Below are positions 10,107 to 19,810 of a stretch of 64,000 nucleotides of DNA, one piece after another. The stretch's first letter is position 1, and every line of letters begins with the position of its first letter. Both the position numbers and the translations under genes were made by a program. The notes beneath the pieces were generated by a model. The model saw only the letters and a list, made by a program, of their open reading frames with translations. It was not told the origin of the DNA and made no database searches. The stretch spans positions 62,001 to 126,000 of the forward strand of contig NZ_NKHP01000009.1 in the NCBI RefSeq assembly GCF_014467235.1. Direction: 5' to 3'. The stretch comes from Xenorhabdus indica. Its GTDB lineage: Bacteria; Pseudomonadota; Gammaproteobacteria; Enterobacterales; Enterobacteriaceae.

Positions 10107-11809
10107 TGTTCGTTACTCATCCATTGACGGATCACCAGCGCAACTACGCGAGGATCTTTTTCTGCAAGTTCACGGATACGCTGGCTTTGGATCTCAGCAC
10201 TAACACGTTGGCGAGCTAGCTGACGGCGCATTTTTTCATCCAGTTCAGCATGGGATTCAGTTTTTTGCTTACTCTGTTTTTTCTGCGCTTCCAGTGCTGC
10301 TTTTTCCGTTGCTCGTTTCTTAGCAATTTGTGGCACGATCATCTTGCGCCATAGCAACCATGCAACCAACGCTAACAGTAACCAACGACCCAACTCTAAT
10401 GATTTCTCCCACAGGACAGGGTGTTGCCAGAATGGCAGCGTTTCTATCACTTCGGATGTGTCATTGAACGGTGTGTTAACGACGTTTAGACTATCACCGC
10501 GTTCGGCAGAGAAACCCATTGCTTCACGGGTCAATGCTTCAATCTGGGATAATTGTTCTGGAGTCAGAGCCTGAGTTTCCGGGCCATTTTCTCCCTGAAC
10601 GGTAGCGTAATTAACCACAACCGCAACGGAGAGACGCTCCACGCCGCCAGCCTGTAACTGGGTATGGCGAATGGTGCGATCCACTTCATAGTTAATAGTT
10701 TCATCATGACGGTTATTGCGATTGTTGCTAATCATACGTTCATAGCGGTTATTACTATTATTACTATTGCGTCCTTGATCAGATTTTTCGTCACCTTTAG
10801 TGTTCGTTTTAGGCTTCTCAATCGGGGCACTTGGTGCAGCACTCGGTTGATTTGACAAAGCCCCCGGAACACCACCAACCAGTGGCCCACCACTTTGTTC
10901 GCTTGAACTGGTCTGTTTTGAACGAACGGCAGCCTGATTAGGTGGCTGGTTAGGTTTATATTCTTCTGCGGTTTCTTCGCGGCGAGAAAAATCAATTTGC
11001 GCTGTCACTTGAGCATGTACATTGTTACGACCAACGACAGGTGCCAGAATAGTTTCAATGCGATGCTGAAAGCGATTCTCGACTTCCTGTATGTACTTCA
11101 ACTGGGTTGTGTTCAGATCACGCCCGTTAGCATCGGATTGTGTCAGCAGACGCCCGGCCTGATCCACAATGGTGACATTTCCTGGTGGTAAACCGGCAAC
11201 ACTGCTTGAAACCATATGGACAATAGCATTGATTTGTCCTTCATCCAGAATACGGCCTTGCAGTAACCCTACTGTTACGGAAGCAGAAGGTGATTTCTGC
11301 TCACGCACAAACAGGGAAGGCTTTGGCAATGCCAGATGAACACGGGCACTCTGGACAGGGCCGAGTGATTCAATGGTACGTGCTAATTCTCCTTCCAGTG
11401 CACGTTGATAATTAACTTGTTCACTAAACTGGCTAATGCCGAACTTCTCTTTATCCAATAACTCAAAGCCTGTGGCCCCTCCTTTCGGTAACCCTTGTTG
11501 TGCCAGTTTCAGCCTGATCTCATGAACCTTGTCAGTGGGTATCATGATGGCAGAGCCGTTTTCGGCAAAACGGTAAGGGACATTCATTTGAGTTAATTGT
11601 GTAACGATCTCACCGCCATCTTTATCACTCAGATTGCTGTAGAGCACCCGATAATCAGGGCTGCGCAACCAGAGAAAAAGGGCGACGATAATAGCGATGG
11701 CAGCAGAGCCAGCAACTAATAATGGAACTTTCGGATCAGCTTTTATCTTACTGATGATAGCACTGAAACCCTTCTGTGGATTCTCAGTGTCGGTCGTTGC
11801 TGCACTCAT
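10103..11809 (-). CDS. fliF: Flagellar MS-ring protein FliF
   Basis: FliF builds the membrane-supramembrane ring that starts basal body assembly. The 568-residue product has an N-terminal membrane helix (about residues 31-48), the ring-building motifs ([20 protein letters not shown] and [20 protein letters not shown]), a low-complexity periplasmic linker rich in Ser, Asn and Gln (about residues 300-370), a second membrane helix near residue 475 and the C-terminal FliG-binding tail. It is the first gene of the minus-strand operon; the promoter must lie in the 450-nt gap to fliE. Confidence 0.97.
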   Translation of the reverse strand: MSAATTDTENPQKGFSAIISKIKADPKVPLLVAGSAAIAIIVALFLWLRSPDYRVLYSNLSDKDGGEIVTQLTQMNVPYRFAENGSAIMIPTDKVHEIRLKLAQQGLPKGGATGFELLDKEKFGISQFSEQVNYQRALEGELARTIESLGPVQSARVHLALPKPSLFVREQKSPSASVTVGLLQGRILDEGQINAIVHMVSSSVAGLPPGNVTIVDQAGRLLTQSDANGRDLNTTQLKYIQEVENRFQHRIETILAPVVGRNNVHAQVTAQIDFSRREETAEEYKPNQPPNQAAVRSKQTSSSEQSGGPLVGGVPGALSNQPSAAPSAPIEKPKTNTKGDEKSDQGRNSNNSNNRYERMISNNRNNRHDETINYEVDRTIRHTQLQAGGVERLSVAVVVNYATVQGENGPETQALTPEQLSQIEALTREAMGFSAERGDSLNVVNTPFNDTSEVIETLPFWQHPVLWEKSLELGRWLLLALVAWLLWRKMIVPQIAKKRATEKAALEAQKKQSKQKTESHAELDEKMRRQLARQRVSAEIQSQRIRELAEKDPRVVALVIRQWMSNEQ

Positions 11810-11895
11810 AGACGATCCTTGCCTTGCTGGTCAACATGAATACTAAAAGCGTGGCGTAACAAAACAGACTCCCCATACGCAAGCGAAAAAACTTT

Positions 11896-12065
11896 TCTTG
11901 TATACCCGTCGTCTTTCAAGTTGCAACCTTGAAATCCATAGGGTATATACCTTTCATCTTTCAAGCTGCCTTTTGATTGGCAGTATTTGCTCCAGTGACA
12001 TGGTTGATTATGCCGCTGAAAACTCGTCCACTTGCCGTTGCGAAGCAACTTGAAAGCGATTGATA
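11896..12065. repeat. Interspersed repeat with TTTCAAGTTGC/GCAACTTGAAA arms
   Basis: Within the fliF-fliE gap the sequence has CTTTCAAGTTGCAACCTTGAAA, i.e. nested inverted arms, followed at 11,960 by CTTTCAAGCTGC and closed near 12,043-12,055 by GCAACTTGAAAGC in opposite orientation. Dispersed elements of this look, with TATACCC ends, are common between genes in Xenorhabdus, Photorhabdus and Yersinia; that identification is from memory. It separates the two divergent flagellar promoters and may be transcribed as a hairpin. Confidence 0.55.
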
Positions 12066-12258
12066 TAATTAATCTCGTCATTATTCGCTGTTCACACATC
12101 TTTTAATGGCACAATAAGCTTCGAATTTTTACTTCAATTACCCGCTTTAGATTGAAAGGGCTATGTTACGGTGGCTGCCTGGAAAAACTGCCAACCAGCC
12201 CACGGCTAATATGGCATTTAATCACGTAACCAATAGGGTGATTTAACACGAGGTTTTT

Positions 12259-12570
12259 ATGTCAATTCAGGCAATTGAAGGTGTACTACAACAAATGCAG
12301 ACGCAGGCACTACAAGCAGCCAATATCGCTAAGCCTATGCCGGTAAAGGAAGGATTTGCCAGTCATCTTACCGCCGCGGTAGAAAAAGTAAACCAAAACC
12401 GCGTGAATGCGACTAAACTGGCACAAGATTTCACTCTAGGTGTACCAGGTGTGGAATTGAATGATGTGATGGTCAATATGCAGAAAGCGAGTATCTCGTT
12501 GCAATTGGGTATTCAGGTCAAGAATAAGCTGGATAGTGCGTATCGTGAAGTGATGAATATGCAGGTATGA
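12259..12570 (+). CDS. fliE: Flagellar hook-basal body protein FliE
   Basis: FliE is the small protein that joins the MS-ring to the rod and is the first rod substrate exported. The 103-residue product starts MSIQAIEGVLQQMQ and ends with the conserved SLQLGIQVKNKLDSAYREVM MNMQV-like tail (here VMNMQV). CGAGG stands 6 nt before the ATG. It is transcribed divergently from fliF, the usual arrangement. No other flagellar gene follows; the accessory region begins just after its stop. Confidence 0.96.
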   Translation: MSIQAIEGVLQQMQTQALQAANIAKPMPVKEGFASHLTAAVEKVNQNRVNATKLAQDFTLGVPGVELNDVMVNMQKASISLQLGIQVKNKLDSAYREVMNMQV

Positions 12571-12613
12571 TATGATAACCAATTGATATATTAGTTAAAT
12601 ACTGTTTACAGCT

Positions 12614-12714
12614 TGGGGCATATGTGGGGCATTTTGAGCTAATTTCTCATTTAATAATTTGATTTGGTTTTCGCTGTTTTCACTCATTCATGCCCCCATT
12701 CAGTCATACCCCAT
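12614..12714. other. Cluster of TGGGGCAT motifs resembling integrase arm sites
   Basis: Two direct TGGGGCAT copies 11 bp apart (12614, 12625) and inverted relatives (ATGCCCC at 12690, TACCCCAT at 12707) flank an AT-rich core just after fliE. The same TGCCCC words with 12-bp spacing lie next to the two ends of the tRNA-Leu island (32182-32200 and 53261-53279). It may be the relic end of another integrated element at the fliE border. No integrase or tRNA adjoins it. Confidence 0.35.
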
Positions 12715-12758
12715 AGATCTGCCACGTATTAAAAGCTGAATTGAATGTAGGAGGGGGT

Positions 12759-13436
12759 ATGGGACAGTATCGTCACACAATTTCCAATATTATCGCAATG
12801 ACTCATGATGTGTTGATGCAGAAAACGACTGAAGTGAATTTTCATCAAGAGAAGCGATTTCATTATTTTTTAGACAAACCAAAACATAAGCCTGGATATA
12901 GGCTCAATATTGTAGGACACGGATCTCCAGTGGGTAGTTCAATATTATTTGCTGGAGCATGTATGTATAATCTTGGAATGAATTTGAATGTTTTTTGCAA
13001 AACAGTCAATGCATTATTAACTGATATAAAAAACAGAGGACAAAACATCCAATGTGTCAGAATAATAGCTTGCCACTCTGGAGCAAATGGGCTTGCTCAA
13101 GCATTAGCTAATCATATCAATATGCCAGTTAAAGGCTCGTTAGGGGGTACAAGAGTATATCCAACGACGCAATTCCGTTCAATACCCAATATAAGCCGTT
13201 ATTTTATTGATAGGACAGATAGAGGTGGTCACTATTATTCAGAGGAGGCGGACAGACAGCTGAGGCATGATACCGCCTATGGTTTGTATAAGTGGTACTA
13301 CCCTCAATCTTCAAATCCAGACAGTGAATTTGATGAGTTTGTTAGTCAACGAGTATCAAGGCCTCAGTGTTCAGATTCAGACAGCGAATTTGATGCGTTT
13401 GTTAGTCAACGAATACCAAGAAAAAATAGTCGGTAG
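12759..13436 (+). CDS. Putative clan CD (caspase/C80-like) cysteine peptidase with C-terminal repeat
   Basis: I do not recognise a named family. The 225-residue product has the pattern of clan CD peptidases: a hydrophobic strand ending in HG (LNIVGHG, His54) and a second ending in AC (VRIIACHSG, Cys105), with 51 residues between, like the CPD/C80 and C11 families. The tail holds two 15-residue repeats (residues 187-201 and 207-221) sharing DSEFD-x-FVSQR. The start at 12759 is set by AGGAGG 4 nt upstream. No signal peptide is present. It stands alone between fliE and phage debris. A stem-loop (13440-13458) follows the stop. Peptidase activity is inferred from the motif pair only. Confidence 0.5.
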   Translation: MGQYRHTISNIIAMTHDVLMQKTTEVNFHQEKRFHYFLDKPKHKPGYRLNIVGHGSPVGSSILFAGACMYNLGMNLNVFCKTVNALLTDIKNRGQNIQCVRIIACHSGANGLAQALANHINMPVKGSLGGTRVYPTTQFRSIPNISRYFIDRTDRGGHYYSEEADRQLRHDTAYGLYKWYYPQSSNPDSEFDEFVSQRVSRPQCSDSDSEFDAFVSQRIPRKNSR

Positions 13437-13531
13437 CATAACGGGGTTGTAACCCGTTAAAATCATTCCTATCGGCCTGAACACCCGAACTTAAACACAA
13501 GCTGCTGTGCCATCACTTTAAGGGATCAAAA

Positions 13532-13813
13532 ATGGCACAGCATAGTCTTAATTTCTGATGACACCCTACGCTACGGTCTATCACTATCACAGATGCCGAC
13601 CGTGATGAACACATTTTTATTATCAGCCGCCTGCCAACGACGGTCGGGCATGAAATTCTGGCGAAATATCCGCTGTCCAATGCGCCGAAAATTGGCGATT
13701 ACGCCATTCTCGCCAAACTCAAAACGTCAATAGATTTGGAAGAGGTGTTTGACCTGTGGGAGATTGTCATGACTAATCGTTATAACGAGCGGCTTGCGGT
13801 GTCACAAACATAG
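13532..13813 (+). pseudogene. Phage protein remnant (conserved prophage gene)
   Basis: An ATG at 13532 (MAQHSLNF) meets a stop after eight codons, and a second frame then reads ITDADRDEHIFIISRLPTT, AKYPLSNAPKIGDYAI and on to a stop at 13813. The middle resembles a small conserved phage protein I have seen near tail genes, but I cannot name it. A 10-bp inverted repeat (13504-13513 with 13532-13541) spans the start. The early stop and frame change make it non-functional as written. Confidence 0.4.
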
Positions 13814-13887
13814 TGAATTTTATGAACTTTTTGTGATTAAATATAATAATGATATGGACATACTTTAATGATATAAAGGTATTTAAA

Positions 13888-14568
13888 ATGAAAAAATGGT
13901 TAGTAGTTGCAAGCTCAGTACTCATCCTTTCTGGCTGTAAAGTGGATGTTGAAACGAAAGTGAATACGGATGACCTCACCGCGGTTGAACATAAACTGGT
14001 TAAAGGTGATATTGATATTGAAGTGTCAGGGTGTAATGACTATGAAGACTCACGGAAAGAATCAAAGAACCTCATCGAATTAAAACAGAAAGTCCCCACG
14101 ATTTTTAAAAATGCTGAATATGTGGAATGCTATCGCAAGAAATTTGATTCCTATGCACATTTTACTGTTCCTGTTGAAGTTGGGGCATATACAGAAAAAG
14201 GGGCTCAATTCGATGGTGCTAATTTTTATGTCTATTCGCATGAAGATGTTTTTGCTGGAGTTATGATTGATTCACATGTGCTTGAGAGAGTCAAAAAAGC
14301 AAAAAAAGATATCGGTAAACTTGATATCAAAATGAGTGTAATTGTTGAGAAAGGGGCAAAACCACTGCCAACACTTGTCAGTCTAGGAACGTATATGACA
14401 AGTTCGAAAATTAAAGATTACCCGATAGTATTTAGTCGAGTTGCTCTGGGTAAAGAAATGAAATTCAGATTATCAGATGTCTCCAATTCATCACTGTCTA
14501 ATGGGCAATTCATTCCAATTCTTGTCACACCTGACTATTTCGATTTCCTCCAGTCAGATAAAAAATAG
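13888..14568 (+). CDS. Predicted lipoprotein of unknown function
   Basis: The 226-residue product starts MKKWLVVASSVLILSGC, a clean type II signal peptide with lipobox LSGC (Cys17); residue +2 is Lys, which does not give the Asp inner-membrane retention signal, so the outer membrane is likely. The mature part is charged, with several Cys (for example GCNDYEDS and ECYRKK). I do not recognise the family. I prefer ATG 13888 over the frame start at 13849 because only the former gives the signal peptide directly. It lies among mobile debris and is probably prophage or island cargo. Confidence 0.6.
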   Translation: MKKWLVVASSVLILSGCKVDVETKVNTDDLTAVEHKLVKGDIDIEVSGCNDYEDSRKESKNLIELKQKVPTIFKNAEYVECYRKKFDSYAHFTVPVEVGAYTEKGAQFDGANFYVYSHEDVFAGVMIDSHVLERVKKAKKDIGKLDIKMSVIVEKGAKPLPTLVSLGTYMTSSKIKDYPIVFSRVALGKEMKFRLSDVSNSSLSNGQFIPILVTPDYFDFLQSDKK

Positions 14569-14580
14569 TTTGTTCTTGCT

Positions 14581-14925
14581 TTGAAGCAAGACAGCACTGA
14601 TCTTAATCACACAGCTGCATACTGCGGCTGTTATGCCAGCCAGTTGCGTGAACGTGCGCTGAAGGAACAGGGCTATCGTGTTCATATTCAGAGGAAAGCA
14701 TCACGCAATAAGCCCTTATCAGACTGCCAGAAAGGCAGAAATAAAAAAATAGCGAAAACCCGGGCACGAGTAGAACATACCTTTGGCTTATTCTCTCAGA
14801 TGGGTGAAAAATTTATCCGAACGACAGGCCAGCTGCGAGCCAATTTTGTGATGACTCTGAAGGCAACTTGCTATGATTTGCAACGTTTGGTTTATTTTGG
14901 AAAATCCGGCATTCATGCCTTTTAA
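14581..14925 (+). pseudogene. IS5-family transposase, C-terminal fragment
   Basis: The frame has no start of its own and gives the C-terminal third of an IS5-type DDE transposase: KTRARVEHTFGLFSQMG carries the final catalytic Glu (VEH), followed by TLKATCYDLQRLVYF. The N-terminal two-thirds are missing; it abuts the lipoprotein gene at 14568. No terminal inverted repeat can be assigned. It is a decayed insertion. Confidence 0.75.
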
Positions 14926-15334
14926 TTCCGGTATGTGATGAAAAAGCGATGAGTGTATTTTTTCCCCTGAAAAAGCAAGAAAAAGTCATACACAATAAGG
15001 TCATTTATTGGTGAGTGCAAATTGGTATAGCTAAGGCTATAAATTATGCTTACAGACAACCTCAAAATATCTGTATCAGAGAAATTGTTCTTGCGGCCAC
15101 GAAGCAAGAAGCTTAAAACCAAATTAAATAACACTGTTGCAAAGTTTGATTTCTATAAAAAATGAAGCTCGATTGTCACAACATATTGCGTTTGTAGTAA
15201 TAGAAATAACAAAATGTGGTAGGGGAATCATCTCCAGCAAAACTTTGCAACAGTGTCAACATCAACAGAGCATCTTATGTTTAATATGTTGGCTTCTATT
15301 ATATTACTGAGTTTGAAAATGATTTACTCAGTGA
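14926..15334. other. Non-coding stretch with a MITE
   Basis: About 400 bases between the IS5 fragment and the VOC-family gene. Apart from the MITE at 15131-15256 I see no supported gene. Confidence 0.5.
15131..15256. mobile_element. 126-bp MITE with perfect 17-bp terminal inverted repeats
   Basis: The left end ACACTGTTGCAAAGTTT (15131-15147) is the exact reverse complement of the right end AAACTTTGCAACAGTGT (15240-15256). The 92-bp interior has no reading frame. The termini contain CACTGTTGCAAA, which resembles the ends of IS6-family elements such as IS26 (GGCACTGTTGCAAA). I see no 8-bp target duplication beside it (ATTAAATA against CAACATCA), so the insertion is old or was formed another way. 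It needs a transposase in trans. Confidence 0.75.
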
Positions 15335-15757
15335 ATGCCAAGCTATTTATCATCAAAAAAATCATTCCACCGCTGGAGTGAATGGCTCCAAGTGGATTTT
15401 CTCGCCTCCCTGCGCTTTTATGCTGACATACTCGGCTTTACCGTCATGATAAGACGCAGCGATCCCGATTTTGCCTACATCTGTCTCGGCAAGGCGCAAT
15501 TGATGCTCGAGCAATATCATGTTGAAGGATGGAACACGGCAGAACTCGTCAGGCCGTTAGGCCGGGGTGTTAATTTCCAAATCGAGGTAGACGATATTGA
15601 GCTCGTGCTTGCCCGCCTGGAAGAACATGGCGTACCGCTGTTTCGGAATCTCCGGGATAACTACTACAGTATTGGAGAGACGGTAACCTGCCAGAGAGAA
15701 TTTCTGGTGCAAGATCCGGATGGTTATCTCCTGCGCTTCAGCCAGTACATTGAGTGA
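15335..15757 (+). CDS. VOC-family protein (bleomycin-resistance/glyoxalase fold)
   Basis: From residue 25 the protein follows the vicinal oxygen chelate family: SLRFYADILGFTVMIRRSDP, then LMLEQYHVEGW, FQIEVDDIELVLARLEEHG and the end QDPDGYLLRFSQYIE, like small bleomycin-binding or glyoxalase-like proteins. The usual N-terminal strand (hydrophobic-IPxL) is absent in this frame, while a neighbouring frame at about 15358-15376 reads IIPPLE, so a frameshift near the start is likely and the protein may be shortened or inactive. It stands alone between transposon pieces. Confidence 0.6.
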   Translation: MPSYLSSKKSFHRWSEWLQVDFLASLRFYADILGFTVMIRRSDPDFAYICLGKAQLMLEQYHVEGWNTAELVRPLGRGVNFQIEVDDIELVLARLEEHGVPLFRNLRDNYYSIGETVTCQREFLVQDPDGYLLRFSQYIE

Positions 15758-15811
15758 GTTTCTACTGTTTCGCGGATACTCTGCCTACACACTCTATTTG
15801 GGGTTTCATTT

Positions 15812-16027
15812 TCAGTTATTGTGGTTCGGAGAAAATGGAATGTAGGTTGGCGAAGATAAATGCAGATTCGGGTATTTATAAACGCAGGTCATTTCGGACA
15901 CATTTTTAGCCACTTTCCACTGTCTTTCGTATTCAGCCGGAGAAATTCTCCCATTAAAGCTATGAGGACGGATGTAGTTGTAATACCCGCCTAAATAGTC
16001 GGTGATATCCCTTATTGCCTCATGCAT
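15812..16027 (-). pseudogene. IS3-family transposase, C-terminal fragment
   Basis: About 70 codons give the end of an IS3-type OrfB: TDYLGGYYNYIRPHSFNGRI, then SPAEYERQWK. This is the part after the last catalytic Glu. The rest of the element is absent. It lies directly beside an IS630-type fragment. Confidence 0.72.
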
Positions 16028-16044
16028 GTCCAGATATATCTAAA

Positions 16045-16777
16045 TCAATATAGATTGACACATTCTATGTGTTCCATAAACAGCTCATCCACTGAACATC
16101 TTTCTCGTCTTCTTTTCGCTTTTGCGTCGGCCCACTTATGTTCGATAGGGTTCAAATTCGGACTGTAAGGCGGAAGCCATTCTAACTGACATCGGTTATC
16201 TGCTAATCTGCTATCGCTTGTATCGTGTCATTGCGTTTATGGAAAGGGGCATTGCCCATGACGATCACGGCACCGTGTGGGAGCTTTGGCAGTCAATCTT
16301 GCGTCACCCATGCATGAAAGACACCTGCATTAATGTTTCTGGCAAATACACTCAGGGTGACGAAGGTATTTTCGCGAATAGCCATGTAGACGTGGCATCG
16401 ATTGCGCAAAACCACTTTCATCTAGATAAATAATCGGTTTACCTGTCTGTTCATAGTCACTGAGGCGCTCAATAAACGCCTGACGGAACTGAGGGTTAGC
16501 GCGAGGGTGTTTTAACGTTTTTTTTACGGCTGAGCCGCCGTCGTTTCAAAGCGTAATGAATAGCCGACTGCGAGACACCTAAACGTTTTGCCCTTTCCCA
16601 CTGATAGTCATCGGGAAAATTTTGAACATCTGCGATGAGATCCTCATCAGGAATTTTCGTGGCGGGTTTAGCGCGGGTCATACAAGGTTCTATTTTATTG
16701 CACCACCGAAACAAAGTACGTATGGAGACTTCAAAATGCGCACTCGTATGAATTACTTTCCAAACAGTGCCAATCAC
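16045..16777 (-). pseudogene. IS630-family transposase, broken
   Basis: An N-terminal helix-turn-helix segment (93 codons from 16777; CNKIEPCMTRAKPATKIP, GVSQSAIHYALKRR) is followed in other frames by the catalytic part: IIYLDESGF with a DDE aspartate and YSPNLNPIEHKWADAKAKRR near the end. Frame changes and at least one stop separate the pieces, so it is inactive as written. Some IS630 elements use a frameshift between two ORFs, but here more than one break is needed. Confidence 0.72.
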
Positions 16778-16913
16778 TGGCTAAACATGGCATTTTCTTT
16801 ATCATTCGCCAAGATGGTAAACCCAGAACGACCTGGACACATTTCAATAGTCCAATGTCTATTGTACGTCGTTCCCATACTGTTTAAGAGACTGATTTTG
16901 AGAACATGTAATC

Positions 16914-17435
16914 ATGGCCAGAACAAGAAAAAATGCTGCCGATAAATGTTTACCAAAACGTGTTTATCGGGGAAAAACCAAATACGAATTTCATCCGGCA
17001 AGAGGGGGATCCGTCTCCCTCTGTCCACTGGATGCTCCGTTTTCAATCATCTGGGCTGAATACGAAAAAATTCTTTGTGACATGTCATGGGAGGAAAATT
17101 CAGTGTCTAATTTAATCAAGCAATTTTTGGCTTCTGCTGACTTTAAGGATCTGGTCTTTGATACCAAAAAAGATTACCGAAAATATGCCAACAAGCTGAC
17201 GTTCTGACATTGACCCGTTCACAATTAATGGAAAAAGCCAAACAAGCAGCAAAAGAGGAATTTCCGAATCTGGATTTTAATTTCACATTTCACGAATTAA
17301 AGGCGAAAGGTATCTCCGATCTGTACGCTGGCAGAAAAACAAGCGATATCCGGTCATAAAAACATAACCCAAACAGCCCGATATGGTCGGAAAGTTGAAA
17401 TTGTTCCGGTTGTAGGAGGGCAGAAGAAAAAGTAA
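16914..17435 (+). pseudogene. Phage tyrosine integrase, internally deleted and frameshifted
   Basis: The first 97 codons (MARTRKNAADKCLPKRVYRG, then CPLDAPFSIIWAEYEK) match the N-terminal arm- and core-binding parts of lambdoid/Rac-type integrases. After a stop at 17207, the C-terminal pieces follow: LTRSQLMEKAKQAAKEEFP and FHELKAKGISDLYAGRK, then in another frame SGHKNITQTARYGRKVEIVP, which carries the catalytic Tyr. The central catalytic Arg region is missing. It is the relic integrase of a decayed prophage whose remains continue to about 31 kb. Confidence 0.75.
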
Positions 17436-17565
17436 AAACCTTTCTATTATTTGTTTGATTTTAATGCTATATGAAAACTAAGTTTGAACGAATACAAATG
17501 TGTATTTTAAACTTTAACTAAAATATATGGCGGAAATTAACAATCAATATTAAAAGGTCATGTTT

Positions 17566-17793
17566 ATGGAAAATAATGGAAGTGTATTGTTTACTATTTT
17601 GTTAATAGTAGGGGTATGGTTAATTATGTTCATTCCGATGTATCGAATTGCTAAAAAAGCAGGTTATGGCTTAGGCTTGGCTATTTGCTTGAGCTTACCA
17701 TTTCCGCTTGTTCCTCTTATTGCACTCTGGTTTTTTGCGTTTACGACATGGCCAATAGAGCGCTACATCCCCAAGATTCCTAAGTCCAATTAA
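17566..17793 (+). CDS. Small inner-membrane protein, two predicted helices
   Basis: The 75-residue product has hydrophobic segments at about residues 7-27 and 37-62 and a short basic tail (ERYIPKIPKSN). I start at 17566 because AAAGG lies 8 nt before it, against 2 nt for ATG 17560. It looks like the small DUF-type membrane proteins found near mobile elements, but I cannot assign a family. It is transcribed alone and followed directly by an IS4-type element. Confidence 0.5.
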   Translation: MENNGSVLFTILLIVGVWLIMFIPMYRIAKKAGYGLGLAICLSLPFPLVPLIALWFFAFTTWPIERYIPKIPKSN

Positions 17794-17826
17794 AATAACT
17801 AAAAAAAGTATCCCCCGGCATAGCCG

Positions 17827-18940
17827 TAATACCGCTCGCTTAAGCACGAGCGGTTCTTTTTTTATGAGGATAACGGGGTGCTTTGAAGAGCACTTGCCTC
17901 TAGCCGAACCAGATTGTAGACGATCAATATGCCCCATAATTCCTGATAGATACCTGCCCGTGTCTGGCTTCTCAGGAGAGCGGTATTATTGAGTTGCCTT
18001 TGTTTCAGTTCACCATAGCCTTCCCCGGTTTCCCATCGTTCCCAGTACACGGTCAGGAACTCTGAGGGGATAACGTCACAGGGCATTCCAGAGAGGTAAT
18101 AAAACCTTTAATTTCGCCATTGGGTTCCGGGATCAGAATAAGGCGCGCCCGCCAGGTTTTTTCAAGGTGAGGATGCATTTTCCGGTGGGTATTTTTGCCG
18201 GTGCCCTGCCATGTCTGAAATAACTCCGCAGAGAGGAAGCCTCGATCAAACAACGTCAGAGTATTTTTGGAAGCAGAACCCACCCGTTATTGGGCGTAGC
18301 TGATCTCACTTTGAGTGACAGGGCCAAACGCCACCTCGGAGATAAGATGTGTTCGGGCGGACATCAGGGTGACCGCCAACACAGAAGGAAAAGTTGCTTT
18401 ACCTGAGGCATAACCCCGTTGTTGATTATCGCCGGTTTCGGGCACTTTAAACTGGGTGCCATCCACACAGAGGATTTTCAGGCCACACGTAGAATAAGCC
18501 GTCTCTTCTTTTTCCCATTCGGTGGCTGTAGTATGAAAAAGGTGTCGTAATGGCTCAACACCAATTCGATATCGGGCTTTTGAGATACGGCTTGAAGCTA
18601 ATGACGGCAGTTCCCCCTTTCGCGTCAGGAAACGCCAAATCTAATTTATCACAAACATCATTGATAGAACGGTTTCTCATGAGACCGATACCCGGCACTA
18701 GCCAGACGGCTTGTTCGGCGGGGAATCGACGTTTTCGCACGGTGGCTCGCCCTGTTTCTTTAACCACTTCAGTCACCCATTCCATTGGAATGTTTTGACT
18801 GAAGGCATCCAGGGATTCTGGGTAATTCAATGCCACAGTTGCCTGGAGTTCACGAGAAAATTCAGATATAAAAATCGGCCTTAGACAATCATCTTAGGCC
18901 GATTATGGCTTATCTTAATTTGCTTAAGCGAGCGGTATTA
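17827..18940 (-). mobile_element. Degenerate IS4-family insertion sequence with 19-bp terminal inverted repeats
   Basis: TAATACCGCTCGCTTAAGC (17827-17845) is the exact reverse complement of 18922-18940, giving a 1,114-bp element. Inside, on the minus strand, are IS4-type transposase pieces: MEWVTEVVKETGRATVRKRR and PAEQAVWLVPGIGLMRNRS (18555-18836), then TLFDRGFLSAELFQTWQ (18053-18283) and YWERWETGEGYGELKQRQLN (17862-18086). The frames do not join, so it is inactive although its ends are intact. A 10-bp-stem hairpin with AATCGGCCT/AGGCCGATT arms (about 18874-18905) lies just inside the right end. Confidence 0.8.
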
Positions 18941-18970
18941 GGCCTAGTAGGGGAGGCTATATACAAAAAC

Positions 18971-18994
18971 CGCCCCGCTAGCTATTACGGGGCG
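18971..18994 (-). terminator. Rho-independent terminator of the 19010-19780 gene
   Basis: CGCCCCG (18971-18977) pairs with CGGGGCG (18988-18994); on the minus strand the stem is followed by GTTTTTG. It lies 16 nt after the stop of the minus-strand gene. Confidence 0.7.
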
Positions 18995-19009
18995 ATAGTA
19001 AAAATATAG

Positions 19010-19780
19010 TTATTCAGGTGTATTTATGTAACGAAGAATCTCTGCGGACAGATGGGGGTCCAATGCTAACACTTCTCTCAATAAATCTAGAGTTTTCCTG
19101 CATATTAAACTAGGTTGTTTAGCCAATTCTTTTGGGTCTTCAATATAGTAATCGTCCCCATATTTTTCGACTAATTTATTATTGATAATTGAGATTGCTT
19201 CTTCGATTTGTTCAACAGGTAATCTATCAACTTTACCACTGCGAGCTATTGAATCTGCAATGCTATTCAAATAATTTGTCTTGTACGCCATTCCTTTAAT
19301 ATCATCTTTTAATTTAAATACATCAAGATCACCGATCACCCCAGGATATACGGTATTAAAACACTGGGCACCAGTAGGATCATTTTTTAATAAGATACCA
19401 ATGGAGTTAATAAAATGCCTACCATATTCATTTACAGCCTCATCGGAGGCAGAGTTTAATAAACTTCCTATTCTGCTATCAAACCACACATTAAGAGATG
19501 CCAAAACCTTTAATATAAATTCATTCTGAACTTCCTTATCTTCCGTATAAGGCATAGATTTTATTTCTTTATATACACTCTCAAACTTTTCTGGATCGAT
19601 TTTATTTATCGCTTCAAACATTGGGTATTTTGCTAATATTTCTTCCCGTGTCGGAATGAACTCTGCAGTTGAATTCCCACGAGTTATATTCCCAAATATA
19701 AAATAGTAAAGCACAAAAACTACCACAGTAACAGTAATCACTAGTTTTTTAATATCGACAAAATCTTTCAAACTTCCCAT
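19010..19780 (-). CDS. Membrane-anchored protein of unknown function
   Basis: The 256-residue product has a short N-terminus, one membrane helix at about residues 13-30 ([19 protein letters not shown]) and a mostly helical, acidic soluble domain that would face the periplasm. I do not recognise it. GAGGG lies 4-5 nt before the ATG at 19780, so the start is good, and a strong terminator follows. It appears intact amid decayed prophage genes, which suggests it is retained cargo. Confidence 0.6.
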   Translation of the reverse strand: MGSLKDFVDIKKLVITVTVVVFVLYYFIFGNITRGNSTAEFIPTREEILAKYPMFEAINKIDPEKFESVYKEIKSMPYTEDKEVQNEFILKVLASLNVWFDSRIGSLLNSASDEAVNEYGRHFINSIGILLKNDPTGAQCFNTVYPGVIGDLDVFKLKDDIKGMAYKTNYLNSIADSIARSGKVDRLPVEQIEEAISIINNKLVEKYGDDYYIEDPKELAKQPSLICRKTLDLLREVLALDPHLSAEILRYINTPE

Positions 19781-19810
19781 GTATCCCTCACCAATTTAAA
19801 ACCAATTATT

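Noticed and set aside
15131..15256. Complete IS6-family element
   Set aside because: Only 126 bp with no transposase; it is a MITE-type derivative at most.
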